A stretch of DNA of 64,000 nt from Euhalothece natronophila Z-M001 (GCF_007904085.1 NZ_CP042326.1:1302001-1366000), one strand, 5' to 3'. Shown: positions 45,361 through 54,489, counted from the stretch's first letter. Made by a program: numbers and translations. The notes: generated from the sequence alone by a model not told the origin.

Positions 45361-45864
45361 ATGATTCGTGCTGCTGATCCGTCTGATGCTGTAGCCATTG
45401 CTAGAATTTATAATCAAGCCATTACCGATGGGAGCTATGCCACTTGTGATCTTAAACCTGTTTCTGCAGAGAGTCGCATAGATTGGTTAAAGCAACATCA
45501 ACCTCCCTATCCTGTCTTTGTCTGGGAAAATCAATTGGGAGAAGTCATTGGATATTCGGCACTGAGTCCTTTTTCGATTCGACCATCTTATCGCTCTATT
45601 GCTGAGGTTGCTATCTATGTTGACCAAGCCCAGAGAAGGGGAATTGTCGGAGGGCGACTATTGATTCATCTTATGAAAACTGCTAAAAAGTTGGGCTTTC
45701 GGGCTTTAGTCGCTCTTATTTTAGAAAAAAATCAATCTAGTTTTGAGGCGGCAATAGGCTTAGGATTTCAAAGGGTTGCTTATCTTCCAGAAGTGGCAAA
45801 GATGAAACAACAGTGGGAAGGCGTAATTTGGGTGCAAAAAGATCTCACTGCTTCATCTCAGTAA
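45361..45864 (+). CDS. GNAT N-acetyltransferase, copy 2
   Basis: 167 residues from ATG 45361 (MIRAADPSDAVAIARIYNQA), with AGGAG 5-9 bases upstream deciding the start. It contains FVWENQLGEVIGYSALSPFS, the CoA loop DQAQRRGIVGGRLLIHLMKT and GFQRVAYLPEVAKM. Same phosphinothricin-acetyltransferase-like type as copy 1, so a tandem duplication or an operon of divergent paralogs. Confidence 0.9.
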   Translation: MIRAADPSDAVAIARIYNQAITDGSYATCDLKPVSAESRIDWLKQHQPPYPVFVWENQLGEVIGYSALSPFSIRPSYRSIAEVAIYVDQAQRRGIVGGRLLIHLMKTAKKLGFRALVALILEKNQSSFEAAIGLGFQRVAYLPEVAKMKQQWEGVIWVQKDLTASSQ

Positions 45865-45897
45865 ATGTTAGTTATTATTGTTGCTGCGATACTCGCA

Positions 45898-46128
45898 TCA
45901 CTGATACTTCTCAGTCAGATAGGTGACATAATCCGCTTGGGCATTGCTTTCGCCTGTAGCTACCGAAATTTTGGCAATACCTCGCAAATGCGATAGATTT
46001 CTCCGCTTGGGCTTGAGGTTTGCTTCCCGTTTCAGAGAGTCTAAAAGAACTTGTACCAACTGCCAGCGATCACCATTTGAAAGTTGTAGTGCTTGCTTTT
46101 GTAAGTTTTGTAATTCTTGTGATGTCAT
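45898..46128 (-). CDS. Antitoxin-like small protein
   Basis: 76 residues: MTSQELQNLQKQALQLSNGD, RWQLVQVLLDSLKREANLK, then a basic segment and YVTYLTEKYQ. The first half resembles cyanobacterial helical antitoxin N-termini often paired with PIN or RelE toxins. No such toxin is adjacent; the upstream same-strand gene (46185) is HEPN-like. Confidence 0.6.
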   Translation of the reverse strand: MTSQELQNLQKQALQLSNGDRWQLVQVLLDSLKREANLKPKRRNLSHLRGIAKISVATGESNAQADYVTYLTEKYQ

Positions 46129-46184
46129 TTGTAGTGAGCGTAATGAACGAAAAATCCCTCCGAGTTCAGGGAATTATTAGGCAT

Positions 46185-46820
46185 TCATTGAATCAGCTTC
46201 TTAATATCTGATATAACAGCTTCCGGCATATTCCATTCTAATGCGTCCAGTATCGATAAACAATTGTTCTTGCCAACTTCAACCGTGATTCCTAGATCAG
46301 TTTCCAATGCATCAAGCATATTTCTCACCTGTTCTCTCGGAGCCCCCTCATCCCAATGCATGGCATGATTGCGACCCTCCCAGACCACGTCCACAATATT
46401 CTGTGTCCCCACCGATCTAGCGTACGGAAGATCTGGTTTTCCTGCGTAACGTATGGACAGCGCCTGTTTCGCAATCTGTAAGACCGCACCCGCCAGGCTA
46501 GACATTGATTCGATAGTTGACCCCATATTGAAAAGTGCCCTTTCTATTTTTTCCACCTTATTTTCTTGAGCCTCGGCTCTCTGCTTTTCTAGCGCTTCCA
46601 TGCGCGTTCTGTACTGTGCATAGTTATGATTGGCATTGGGAGACCACTGATCACGATACATAAATAGATCAGAAAAGAACTGTTTGGAGTTTTCGACTTC
46701 CTCAACAGTAGCCTCAGCCCTTTTTAAAACTTCCTCATACGCACCTAGTGCATCGAAAAGGTGTTCAATTGCAGGGCGACTGTTTTCAATGAACTTTTCA
46801 GCTTGTTCTTTCATAGCCAT
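46185..46820 (-). CDS. HEPN-like protein of unknown function
   Basis: 211 residues, helical with coiled-coil tendency at 60-110. Residues 150-155 (RNHAMH) form an R-x4-H motif in a helical context (VVWEGRNHAMHWDEG), the catalytic signature of HEPN RNases, but overall family membership is unproven. Base composition and codon choice are more GC-rich than in neighbours, with no HIP1 octamer. Located 56 bases upstream of the antitoxin-like gene on the same strand. Likely horizontally acquired. Confidence 0.6.
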   Translation of the reverse strand: MAMKEQAEKFIENSRPAIEHLFDALGAYEEVLKRAEATVEEVENSKQFFSDLFMYRDQWSPNANHNYAQYRTRMEALEKQRAEAQENKVEKIERALFNMGSTIESMSSLAGAVLQIAKQALSIRYAGKPDLPYARSVGTQNIVDVVWEGRNHAMHWDEGAPREQVRNMLDALETDLGITVEVGKNNCLSILDALEWNMPEAVISDIKKLIQ

Positions 46821-46873
46821 ACTGATTCCTAACTGCCATACATTTCATTAAGGGTTATTTTACTAATTAGGAA

Positions 46874-48313
46874 TTACAACTCCCCAAAGCCTTTCTTTTT
46901 CTTCTTCTTTTTCTTCTTCTTGCCCGTACCGGCAGGTTGACGGAAACCAGGTTGGGTTTGACCGCCGCCACCGCCAAACATTCCACCGAGTCCGCCCATG
47001 CCAGGCATCTCCATATTCCCTTGTCCCATTTGTTGCATCATGGAACGCATTTTAGTAAAGTCGCTGACTAATTTTTCCACATCTTTTTGTTCATGTCCTG
47101 AGCCTTTGCCAACACGACGACGACGACTGGGAGATTTCGCTAATAATTCTGGCTGTTCCCGTTCTTCTTTGGTCATGGAGTTAATCATCGCCTCAGTGCG
47201 TTTGAGTTGACTTTCTCCTTTCTCTAAATCTGACCCACTGAGTTTATTCATCCCCGGAATCATTTTCATCACGCTACCGAATGATCCCATATTTTTTAGC
47301 AGGCGCATTTGTTTCAGGAAGTCGTTAAAGTCAAATCGCGCTTCCATCATTTTTGCCTGCATTGCTTCGGCATCTGCCATGTCGATTTCTTCTTGGGCTT
47401 TTTCGACCAGAGAAACCACATCGCCCATGCCAAGGATACGAGATGCCATTCTTTCAGGATAAAAGGGTTGTAGGGCTTCTACTTTTTCTCCTACCCCGAT
47501 AAATTTAATGGGTTGTCCAGAAACTTGGCGCACGGATAAGGCAGCCCCACCACGGGTATCGCCATCAAGTTTGGTTAGAATTGCCCCAGTAACTCCAACT
47601 TGTTCATGGAAGGTTGCGGTGAGACTGGCCGCTTCTTGTCCTGTCATCGCATCCACGACTAACAAGACTTCATGGGGAGAAACAGCATTTTTAATGCTAA
47701 TCAGTTCCTCCATCATGTCTTGGTCAATTTGCAAGCGTCCGGCGGTGTCAATGATGACGGTATTAATCCCTTCTGCTTGTGCTTTCTCGATGCCTTTTTG
47801 GGCTACTTCTACGGGGTTGGCTTCTGTTCCCATTTCAAACACAGGAACTTCTATTTGTTCGCCAAGGGTTTTTAATTGGTCAATGGCAGCCGGGCGATAT
47901 ACGTCTGTTCCTACCATTAAGGCACTGCGCTCTTGTTTACGCAGATGCAGGGCAAGTTTTGCAGTGGCAGTGGTTTTCCCTGTTCCTTGTAACCCTGCCA
48001 TCAGAATAATTGTGGGTGGGGTATCGGCTTCGGCAAGGGGAACATTGCTTTCTCCCATCACCTTGACCAGTTCATCGTTGACAATTTTGATGAATTGCTG
48101 GTCAGGACGTACGCCAGAAATTACGTCTGCCCCTTGAGCAGCTTTTTCTACGTCGGCAATAAAGTTTTTGACAACTTGTAAGTTAACATCTGCTGAGAGG
48201 AGGGAACGACGGACTTCTTGTAGGGCAGGTTTAATGTTGTTGGCGGTAATTTTATCTTGACCGCGCAGTTTTTTCCAAGCTGATTCTAAACTTTCTGAGA
48301 GGGCATCAAACAT
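46874..48313 (-). CDS. ffh: Signal recognition particle protein Ffh
   Basis: 479-residue SRP54 GTPase guiding membrane proteins to the translocon. N domain (1-90), G domain with GLQGTGKTTATAKLA, DTAGRLQIDQ and TKLDGDTRGGAALS, then the Met-rich M domain (MKMIPGMNKLSGSDLEKGES; MPGMGGLGGMFGGGGGQ). A C-terminal poly-Lys tail is present. Standalone gene. Confidence 0.97.
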   Translation of the reverse strand: MFDALSESLESAWKKLRGQDKITANNIKPALQEVRRSLLSADVNLQVVKNFIADVEKAAQGADVISGVRPDQQFIKIVNDELVKVMGESNVPLAEADTPPTIILMAGLQGTGKTTATAKLALHLRKQERSALMVGTDVYRPAAIDQLKTLGEQIEVPVFEMGTEANPVEVAQKGIEKAQAEGINTVIIDTAGRLQIDQDMMEELISIKNAVSPHEVLLVVDAMTGQEAASLTATFHEQVGVTGAILTKLDGDTRGGAALSVRQVSGQPIKFIGVGEKVEALQPFYPERMASRILGMGDVVSLVEKAQEEIDMADAEAMQAKMMEARFDFNDFLKQMRLLKNMGSFGSVMKMIPGMNKLSGSDLEKGESQLKRTEAMINSMTKEEREQPELLAKSPSRRRRVGKGSGHEQKDVEKLVSDFTKMRSMMQQMGQGNMEMPGMGGLGGMFGGGGGQTQPGFRQPAGTGKKKKKKKKKKGFGEL

Positions 48314-48435
48314 AGCTTTTCGATCTTATAAGAGTTTCAGTATAAAGTCTTTCTCTAATTTAGCAAGGAGAGGGGCTTAGTGATGAGATAAACTGGGGAG
48401 TTGCTAGGTTGTGGAATTAATCTGAAATTATCTCT

Positions 48436-49674
48436 ATGGTCAAAATTAACGAAAATTATCTCAAACTGAAAGCAGGCTATCTTTTTCCTGAAATTGCGCG
48501 ACGGGTGAATACGTTTGCAGAAAATAACCCTGATGCCGATATTATTAAGTTGGGAATTGGGGATGTGACAGAACCGTTACCGCAGGCTTGCTGTGATGCC
48601 ATGGCGAAGGCGGTGGATGAAATGCGCGATCGCGCTACCTTTAAAGGATATGGCCCCGAACAAGGATATCCTTGGCTACGAGAGAAGATTGCTTCCCATG
48701 ATTACCAACGCCGTGGTTGTGACATTGATGCCTCTGAGATTTTTATTTCCGATGGCTCTAAGTGCGACACAGGGAATATCTTAGATATTTTAGGGGATGA
48801 TAACGCGATCGCGGTTACTGATCCAGTTTATCCTGTTTATGTGGATACCAATGTCATGGCAGGACACACGGGGCCAGCCAATGATGAGGGAAAATATGAG
48901 GGATTACTGTATATTCCCATCACTGCTGATAATAACTTTACTGCCAAAGTGCCCACCGATCAGAAAGTAGATTTAATCTATCTCTGTTTTCCCAATAACC
49001 CCACTGGTGCGGTAGCCACTAAGGAACATCTACAAGAGTGGGTTAATTATGCTAAATCTGTGGATGCTCTGATTTTATTTGATGCGGCTTACGAAGCCTA
49101 TATTACGGATGACAGTCTCCCTCATTCCATTTATGAAGTGGAAGGGGCAAAAGATTGCGCGATCGAGTTTCGCTCTTTCTCAAAAAATGCTGGTTTCACA
49201 GGAACACGGTGTGCTTTAACCGTTATCCCTAAAACCCTTACCGCTAAGGCTTCTGATGGCTCTGAGGTGCAACTGTGGCAACTGTGGAATCGTCGCCACT
49301 CCACCAAATTTAATGGCGTTTCCTACATTGTACAACGCGGTGCTGAGGCAGTTTATTCAGAACAAGGACAAGCAGAAGTGAAAGCCCTTGTTAACTTCTA
49401 TCTCGAAAATGCCAAAATTATTCGGGAAAAACTCACCGCAGCCGGATTAACTGTTTATGGTGGCATTCATGCGCCCTATATTTGGGTGCAAGCACCAGAA
49501 GGGCTTTCGAGTTGGGATTTATTCGATAAATTGCTTAATGCTGCTAATATCGTGGGAACTCCTGGTTCTGGTTTTGGAGCAGCAGGAGAAGGCTATTTCC
49601 GCATTTCTGCTTTTAACAGCCGTGAAAATGTCAATGAAGCAATGAAACGCATTACTGAGAACTTAAAAGTTTAA
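48436..49674 (+). CDS. dapL: LL-diaminopimelate aminotransferase
   Basis: 412-residue fold type I PLP aminotransferase converting tetrahydrodipicolinate to LL-diaminopimelate in lysine and cell-wall synthesis. Motifs: [34 protein letters not shown], the PLP Lys region [20 protein letters not shown] and [18 protein letters not shown]. The DapL route is typical of cyanobacteria and plants. Confidence 0.97.
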   Translation: MVKINENYLKLKAGYLFPEIARRVNTFAENNPDADIIKLGIGDVTEPLPQACCDAMAKAVDEMRDRATFKGYGPEQGYPWLREKIASHDYQRRGCDIDASEIFISDGSKCDTGNILDILGDDNAIAVTDPVYPVYVDTNVMAGHTGPANDEGKYEGLLYIPITADNNFTAKVPTDQKVDLIYLCFPNNPTGAVATKEHLQEWVNYAKSVDALILFDAAYEAYITDDSLPHSIYEVEGAKDCAIEFRSFSKNAGFTGTRCALTVIPKTLTAKASDGSEVQLWQLWNRRHSTKFNGVSYIVQRGAEAVYSEQGQAEVKALVNFYLENAKIIREKLTAAGLTVYGGIHAPYIWVQAPEGLSSWDLFDKLLNAANIVGTPGSGFGAAGEGYFRISAFNSRENVNEAMKRITENLKV

Positions 49675-49683
49675 TTTTCTATT

Positions 49684-49706
49684 TCCCCCAAAATGGGGGA
49701 TTTTTT
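49684..49706 (+). terminator. Rho-independent terminator of dapL
   Basis: TCCCCC (49684-49689) pairs with GGGGGA (49695-49700), loop AAAAT, followed by TTTTTT (49701-49706). Confidence 0.92.
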
Positions 49707-49710
49707 GGAT

Positions 49711-49756
49711 TCGTCCTCTGTCCTTTGTTATTTGTAAACCAATAACCAATGACTAA
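49711..49756 (-). repeat. Dispersed repeat, copy C (inverted)
   Basis: On the minus strand it reads TTAGTCATTGGTTATTGG, then TTTACAAATAACAAAGGACA and GAGGACGA, closely matching copy B at 40330-40380 in order and sequence. Confidence 0.75.
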
Positions 49757-49794
49757 GTTTCTACCTCAACAGATTAAGAAGCGCTATAAAACTA

Positions 49795-49995
49795 CTACTT
49801 ATCATCTGACTTAGAACGACGATACTCCTGTACCAGTTCAAAAAATTGTACAGAATCTACTTCACCATAAGCTTGTCTCTCAGGTTGTTCATCTACACGC
49901 TCCATTAAAGCCTGAAAAGCAGCATGATCATTTCGGTTCTCTAATACGTATTTTTTAAGTTCTTTTATGGTCATCGTTTGAAATTCAGAGTTCAT
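49795..49995 (-). CDS. Small conserved cyanobacterial protein, partner 2 of a pair
   Basis: 66 residues from ATG 49995 (MNSEFQTMTIKELKKYVLEN): ending EYRRSKSDDK. GGAG precedes this ATG and overlaps the end of the upstream gene. Pairs of this kind (a MTIKELKKYVL protein with an NGNWRF protein) recur in cyanobacteria; I recall DUF6887/DUF6888 labels but cannot check. Function unknown. Confidence 0.7.
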   Translation of the reverse strand: MNSEFQTMTIKELKKYVLENRNDHAAFQALMERVDEQPERQAYGEVDSVQFFELVQEYRRSKSDDK

Positions 49996-50167
49996 AGATA
50001 AATCTCCAGTTTCCATTGGGGTAAACCTCGATTAAAACTTCATTTCCTGCAATAATGACACAAGATCCCGTTCTCATATCTAAGCGAAGCATATCTATAG
50101 GAAGATACATATCGGTGAGGTTTTGGCAAAGCTGAAAACAGCGTAGTGCTTGTTCAACTGTTGGCAA
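49985..50167 (-). CDS. Small conserved cyanobacterial protein, partner 1 of a pair
   Basis: 60 residues: MPTVEQALRCFQLCQNLTDM, YLPIDMLRLDMRTGSCVIIA and the end EVYPNGNWRFIYEL. Its stop overlaps the start of the next gene by 11 bases, implying coupled translation. Function unknown; the two-small-overlapping-gene layout is reminiscent of toxin-antitoxin modules. Confidence 0.7.
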   Translation of the reverse strand: MPTVEQALRCFQLCQNLTDMYLPIDMLRLDMRTGSCVIIAGNEVLIEVYPNGNWRFIYEL

Positions 50168-50285
50168 GTGTTTGATTCTCCTATAATGTAGCTTACATAT
50201 CTTACTAGCAAAGTGATGATGAAATCTTCTTAAAAACTGTAATTCCCACTAGAAAGGCGACTAAGCAATACCTAGGATGTAATTC

Positions 50286-50414
50286 ATGAGTCAAATTTAA
50301 CTTGATGCGAAAGAAAAAGAGATTCTGCACGTAACAAGTCGCTTAACTCGAAAATCTGGGCAAAACAAATTAGTTGAAAGCGCGATCACGTTAAAAAGCA
50401 GTCATAGAAAATAA
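50286..50414 (+). pseudogene. RHH antitoxin-like pseudogene
   Basis: ATG AGT CAA ATT is followed at once by an in-frame TAA (50298-50300). The same frame then encodes LDAKEKEILHVTSRLTRKSG, QNKLVESAI and a short tail, with a stop at 50412. The pattern S-R-L-T-x-K-S-x-Q-x-L-x-x-x-A-I is that of ribbon-helix-helix antitoxins. The early stop makes it a likely decayed gene; there is no intact toxin beside it. Confidence 0.5.
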
Positions 50415-50591
50415 AGACATTTGTTTATATTGTGTAGTATTCCCCTCCATATATTGTTTAAGTGCAGAAGCAATATATTTCGCTAACTTGACGGGAACTG
50501 CATTAGCAATCGTCAGTTCAATATTTGCATGGCGCGATACAATTAAAAAGTTCTTAACGCCAATAAGGGCGACCTCGCCAAAAAACTCCAA
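50391..50591 (-). CDS. Possible small protein, uncertain
   Basis: 66 codons: MEFFGEVALIGVKNFLIVSR, HANIELTIANAVPVKLAKYI and a short tail. It overlaps the upstream membrane gene by 38 bases and a pseudogene on the other strand. The middle reads like real protein, but there is no recognised family, so this may be a fragment. Confidence 0.35.
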   Translation of the reverse strand: MEFFGEVALIGVKNFLIVSRHANIELTIANAVPVKLAKYIASALKQYMEGNTTQYKQMSLFSMTAF

Positions 50592-50970
50592 TGATTACGC
50601 CAATAAAAATCGGATAAGAGAACCGTAGTAAAAAACTGGGAAAGGGAATTAAAGCATTAACGCCTAAAGCAATCATCAAGCAAAGCACTAACGCCCATAA
50701 ACTCCCTGCATTGAGGAATATTTTTGAGCGATAGTAATCACAAATAGAAACCCCTAATGCCCCCACTCCTGCTGCAACGGCTAGAGGAATTAAAATGCCC
50801 AATGGTGGGGATAAAAGTAAGCGAATACTGTCTTGTATGGCAGCAACATTGGAAATTAGAAAAATTAATAAAAAGTCAAGGACAGAAACAGCAATAACAG
50901 TAGCAAAAGCAACTCCAAAAAGCGGTTTCCAAGGTTGAGACTTTAAGCGACGGATGGGGTCATTCATCAT
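50554..50970 (-). CDS. Conserved membrane protein
   Basis: 138 residues with three to four transmembrane segments (LFGVAFATVIAVSVLDFLLI; LLLSPPLGILIPLAVAAGV; LWALVLCLMIALGVNALI) and a basic end (FWRGRPYWR). Function not recognised. It sits 11 bases after the ABA4-like gene in a run of same-strand genes (52203 to 50554). Confidence 0.75.
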   Translation of the reverse strand: MMNDPIRRLKSQPWKPLFGVAFATVIAVSVLDFLLIFLISNVAAIQDSIRLLLSPPLGILIPLAVAAGVGALGVSICDYYRSKIFLNAGSLWALVLCLMIALGVNALIPFPSFLLRFSYPIFIGVIIGVFWRGRPYWR

Positions 50971-50981
50971 CAGACTTTTAC

Positions 50982-51434
50982 CTAGCTAGAGGTGGCTTCA
51001 GTGGTTTCAGTTGTCTTCAAAAATCGTTCAGTAATATTACTGGTAATAATATGAGAAAGGAGTCCTACTGGCCCAGCAAATAAACATAAAATAATGGAAT
51101 GAACAGTAAAGATTCCCTTTTCTTGTCCTTGCCAATATACCCAACGTCCAACAAATAAATCCATCACTAAAAAGTGAGCCCAACCTGTTGCAGCAGCATT
51201 TTCTTCAGAGAAGAACTTGGCAATTGTGGGCAAGTCTGGGTTTGACAAGGCTTGGGCTGATTCTCCACTTAAGGTATTGGCAAAAAAGAAAATATAAAAC
51301 CCAACTAAGATAATAAAGGGGATAAAAGAGGACATAACTTTTTTGGTTACGCCCCAATTCGGAAGGAAAATCATTAAAGCCCAAAAGGGTAAGACAAAGA
51401 GGTTAGCGATATCAAAAACTAAGCTAATATTCAT
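50982..51434 (-). CDS. ABA4-like (DUF4281) membrane protein
   Basis: 150 residues with four transmembrane segments. The motif WAHFLVMDLFVGRWVYWQGQ and the neighbouring FFSEENAAATG mark the ABA4-like/DUF4281 family. Plant ABA4 is needed for neoxanthin synthesis; cyanobacterial members have no fixed function. It follows the DUF1995 gene by 10 bases. Confidence 0.85.
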   Translation of the reverse strand: MNISLVFDIANLFVLPFWALMIFLPNWGVTKKVMSSFIPFIILVGFYIFFFANTLSGESAQALSNPDLPTIAKFFSEENAAATGWAHFLVMDLFVGRWVYWQGQEKGIFTVHSIILCLFAGPVGLLSHIITSNITERFLKTTETTEATSS

Positions 51435-51444
51435 GGTAATTATT

Positions 51445-52203
51445 TTACTGACTGAGTGCTTTTAAGAAACGTTGTAAATTACTAAAAATTCCTTGCTTTT
51501 GTGAGGATTTATTCGCAAAAACAGCTTCCTCTTCTGCGGAAACATCTTCTCCCGCAGCTTTTCTTAGCAAGCGATCTAAATCATCTCCAACTGGCTTTTC
51601 AGGTTCTTCACAGAAAAATTCATATTGATTTTCTGCTTTTTCAAGCCAAATTTGCCAGCCAGACGGATAATGTCTCAAGATTGCTGCATCTTCTAGAGGC
51701 TGTAAATAATAGCAAGTGGTAATGGTACTTAAAAAGCGTTCTCTGAGTTGTCGCGCGGCATAACCAATGCCAACTGTTGCCACATCTTCTAATTGTGGAA
51801 TTAATAAAATAACGGGTCGATCTCCTGCTAAGTTACAGAGTTTTTCTACTTTTTGTACTTCTACCGCCGAAGGAGAAATAATTAAGAAAAGCTGATCTTC
51901 CTCTGATATTTTGTTCTCAATTGGTGTGTTACGACTCCCTAAATCATTGACGTAAAATGGAATATCTTCCCAGTTGCGTCTGGCTAAAGCGGCTGCCCCC
52001 GTATCAGGAAATAAGACTTTTAAGCCTGCGCCATAGTCATCAGCAAATAAGTCAGCAAATTGTTTCGCAATGACTTCTCCTTGCAGGGCAATTTCAGGAA
52101 TTTTTAATTCCACTTGTAAGCGGGTTTCTCCTGCTTCAAGGGCGGTAAGGGTGGCTTGTTTGGATTGCGCGATCGCGCTTTCTAATGTGGTTGGAAACTC
52201 CAT
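51445..52203 (-). CDS. DUF1995 family protein (LPA3-like)
   Basis: 252 residues: MEFPTTLESAIAQSKQATLT, RLQVELKIPEIALQGEVIAK, ARRNWEDIPFYVNDLGSRN and DRPVILLIPQLEDVATVGIG. Plant LPA3-type proteins of this family assist photosystem II assembly; the cyanobacterial role is undefined. Just downstream of the cysteine desulfurase gene (6 bases). Confidence 0.85.
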   Translation of the reverse strand: MEFPTTLESAIAQSKQATLTALEAGETRLQVELKIPEIALQGEVIAKQFADLFADDYGAGLKVLFPDTGAAALARRNWEDIPFYVNDLGSRNTPIENKISEEDQLFLIISPSAVEVQKVEKLCNLAGDRPVILLIPQLEDVATVGIGYAARQLRERFLSTITTCYYLQPLEDAAILRHYPSGWQIWLEKAENQYEFFCEEPEKPVGDDLDRLLRKAAGEDVSAEEEAVFANKSSQKQGIFSNLQRFLKALSQ

Positions 52204-52209
52204 AATTCC

Positions 52210-53379
52210 TTATTGTGCTAAAACCAAACTTGATTCTTGTCTTAACCGTTGTAACACTTGTTTGAAAACCATTGCTGTCCATTCAATATCTTCGGCAGTG
52301 GTACTACGCCCTAAGGTTAATCGTAACCCTGATAACGCTCTTTTTTCGGAATAGCCCATTGCCAATAAAACGGGACTTGGTTTCAGTTTACCACTATTAC
52401 AAGCTGATCCAGCACTAACCCCAATTCCTGCTAAATTCAGTTGTCTAACTAAGGTTTTTCCAGTAATATTTTCCAGAGGCGAATCAACGATCAAGCTGAC
52501 ATGATGGGGCAGACGATGAGCGCGATCGCCAGTGGGAATCACATAAGGACAATCGGCTAATAAATCAAATAATTGTTCCCGTAACCCTTCTAAACGGGGA
52601 GTTTCTTGAGGCATTTCTAAACGGGCAAGTTTGGCTGCCACCCCTAAAGCCGCGATCGCGCTAACCGCTTGTGTTCCAGATCGCAATCCTCGTTCTTGCC
52701 CTCCCCCAATTAGCCAAGGCTGAATTTCTAATCCCTCTCGCACATATAAAGCGCCAGCCCCCTGTACCCCATACATTTTATGTCCAGACAAAGACAGTAA
52801 ATCCACATCTAGCTGTTGCACATCAATCGGTAATCTGCCAGCCACTTGCACCGCATCAGTATGAAATAAAATGCCCTGAGAGCGAGCAATTTTGGCTAAC
52901 TCAGGAATCGGCTGTAAAGTTCCCACCTCACTTTGCCCATAAATAATAGAAATTAGAACTGTATTCGGTTGAATCGCTTGTTCTAAATCCCACGGATGAA
53001 CGCGCCCTTTTTCATTCACTGGAAGACAAGTCACTTCCCATCCCCAAGACTCTAAGCGTTGGGCAGTTTTAGCAATTGCTGAATGTTCCACACTGGAAAT
53101 AATCAGATGTTGGGGAGAGGCATATTGTTCCGCTACCCCCAATAAGGCTAAATTATCCGCTTCTGTTCCCCCTGAGGTGAAAATAATATTCTCAGGCTTT
53201 GGGGCCTTAATTAACTGGGCAGTTTCCACACGCGCCATTTCTAACTCCATAGCAGAACGTTCTCCCCAAGCATGAAGACTAGAGGGATTGCCCCATTGTT
53301 CGCTTAAAACAGCTTGGACTTTTGCTATGACATCAGGATGGGGGGGAGTGGTTGCGCTGTGGTCGAGATAAATCTGCAT
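52210..53379 (-). CDS. Cysteine desulfurase (NifS/IscS-like)
   Basis: 389-residue PLP enzyme taking sulfur from cysteine for Fe-S clusters or tRNA thiolation. Pattern: IYLDHSATTPPHPDVIAKVQ, FTSGGTEADNLALLGVAEQ, the PLP Lys motif SLSGHKMYGVQGAGALYV, and active Cys in GVSAGSACNSGKLKPSPVL. Head of a four-gene same-strand run. Which of the several cyanobacterial homologs it is (IscS1/2 or others) cannot be told. Confidence 0.94.
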   Translation of the reverse strand: MQIYLDHSATTPPHPDVIAKVQAVLSEQWGNPSSLHAWGERSAMELEMARVETAQLIKAPKPENIIFTSGGTEADNLALLGVAEQYASPQHLIISSVEHSAIAKTAQRLESWGWEVTCLPVNEKGRVHPWDLEQAIQPNTVLISIIYGQSEVGTLQPIPELAKIARSQGILFHTDAVQVAGRLPIDVQQLDVDLLSLSGHKMYGVQGAGALYVREGLEIQPWLIGGGQERGLRSGTQAVSAIAALGVAAKLARLEMPQETPRLEGLREQLFDLLADCPYVIPTGDRAHRLPHHVSLIVDSPLENITGKTLVRQLNLAGIGVSAGSACNSGKLKPSPVLLAMGYSEKRALSGLRLTLGRSTTAEDIEWTAMVFKQVLQRLRQESSLVLAQ

Positions 53380-53578
53380 AAGGGATATTAAAAATGATTG
53401 ATCAATCGTGCCAGTTTATTTTCTATGTTAAAGCTGCTACCTATTGCCTTCACTCTTTCGTTAGATTTTAACTTTTGTAAAGAGCGTTAACATTAATAAT
53501 AAAGTCAGTCAGAGGTTACACCTTTCTAAAAGAAAAGAGCCTGCTCTGACCGTTGGTTAAATAACTTCCGACATTCTT

Positions 53579-53902
53579 ATGGCTTCCGAATCAGAACAAC
53601 AATTATTAAAAGCAGTTTTAGCGCCGTTATTGGATGACTTTCAATATTGGTTTTCCCATTCCCGCGAGATTCTTGAATCTCAAGATGTGGCTGTTTTATC
53701 TCCCCAAGAACAAGCAGATTTATTAGAGCGCGTTAAGTCTGCCCAACAGGAAGTAACAGCAAGCCAAAGTTTATTTCAAGCTACTGACGGTACGATTGGG
53801 TTAGAAATGTCGACGATCGCGCCCTGGCACCAGTTAGTGACAGAATGCTGGCAGGTAGCCCAACGAAATCGACAATACCAATCCGGATCAGAGAATAGCT
53901 GA
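53579..53902 (+). CDS. DUF2605 family protein
   Basis: 107 residues: LKAVLAPLLDDFQYWFSHSR, LSPQEQADLLERVKSAQQEV and APWHQLVTECWQVAQRNRQ. Small soluble cyanobacterial family of unknown function. Followed by a DUF2973 gene, as commonly seen. Confidence 0.85.
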   Translation: MASESEQQLLKAVLAPLLDDFQYWFSHSREILESQDVAVLSPQEQADLLERVKSAQQEVTASQSLFQATDGTIGLEMSTIAPWHQLVTECWQVAQRNRQYQSGSENS

Positions 53903-54018
53903 TACAGGTTAGAATATGAATTAATAACAAAATTCTAAACTGCCTAGTTCACTCAAACTTTTTTGTGTTGCTTATTCATTTAGTAAATTTCTAGAACTTC
54001 AGTCATTTCGAGGAAACT

Positions 54019-54345
54019 ATGTTGCACCTACTCTACATTATTGCTTTTACGGTCATCGCTTTTTTTGCCGTCAGTAACTTAATCCGTAGCCTAATTAATG
54101 TTGGCTTTGAATCCCAAAAAATAGGCAACAACTGGAATACCGATGGAAATCGAGGCAATCCTTCCAATCGTCGCTATACTCCCTCATCAACTACTCCCCA
54201 CCCTGAGTTGTTAGACGACCAAGGGAAACCTGTTAATGAACCTTTGTTAGTCATGCGTTCTGTGAATGTGGATGATGAGCGAGAAAGACTAGATGCCTTA
54301 TATAATGACTCCCCTGGCAATACTTCCGATGAAAGCAAAGGATAA
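54019..54345 (+). CDS. DUF2973 family membrane protein
   Basis: 108 residues: N-terminal span MLHLLYIIAFTVIAFFAVSN, conserved LIRSLINVGFE, then a soluble Asn/Ser-rich part with HPELLDDQGKPVNEPLLVMR. A cyanobacterial family of unknown role, paired with DUF2605. A terminator follows. Confidence 0.85.
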   Translation: MLHLLYIIAFTVIAFFAVSNLIRSLINVGFESQKIGNNWNTDGNRGNPSNRRYTPSSTTPHPELLDDQGKPVNEPLLVMRSVNVDDERERLDALYNDSPGNTSDESKG

Positions 54346-54366
54346 CATTCTTCTGTTAGCTCTGAC

Positions 54367-54401
54367 CCAGCTACAAGTTTCTTAGAGAGTAGCTGGTTTT
54401 T
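54367..54401 (+). terminator. Rho-independent terminator of the DUF2605-DUF2973 unit
   Basis: Stem CCAGCTAC (54367-54374) / GTAGCTGG (54389-54396), 14-base loop, then TTTTT. Confidence 0.9.
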
Positions 54402-54489
54402 CCATCTGGATCAGAATAAAATTAGAGCTTGCGCCTTAGCTATCCTTGAGGTTGAGCAGAGCAAGCCCTTTTTTAGCTTTAAATTAAAA

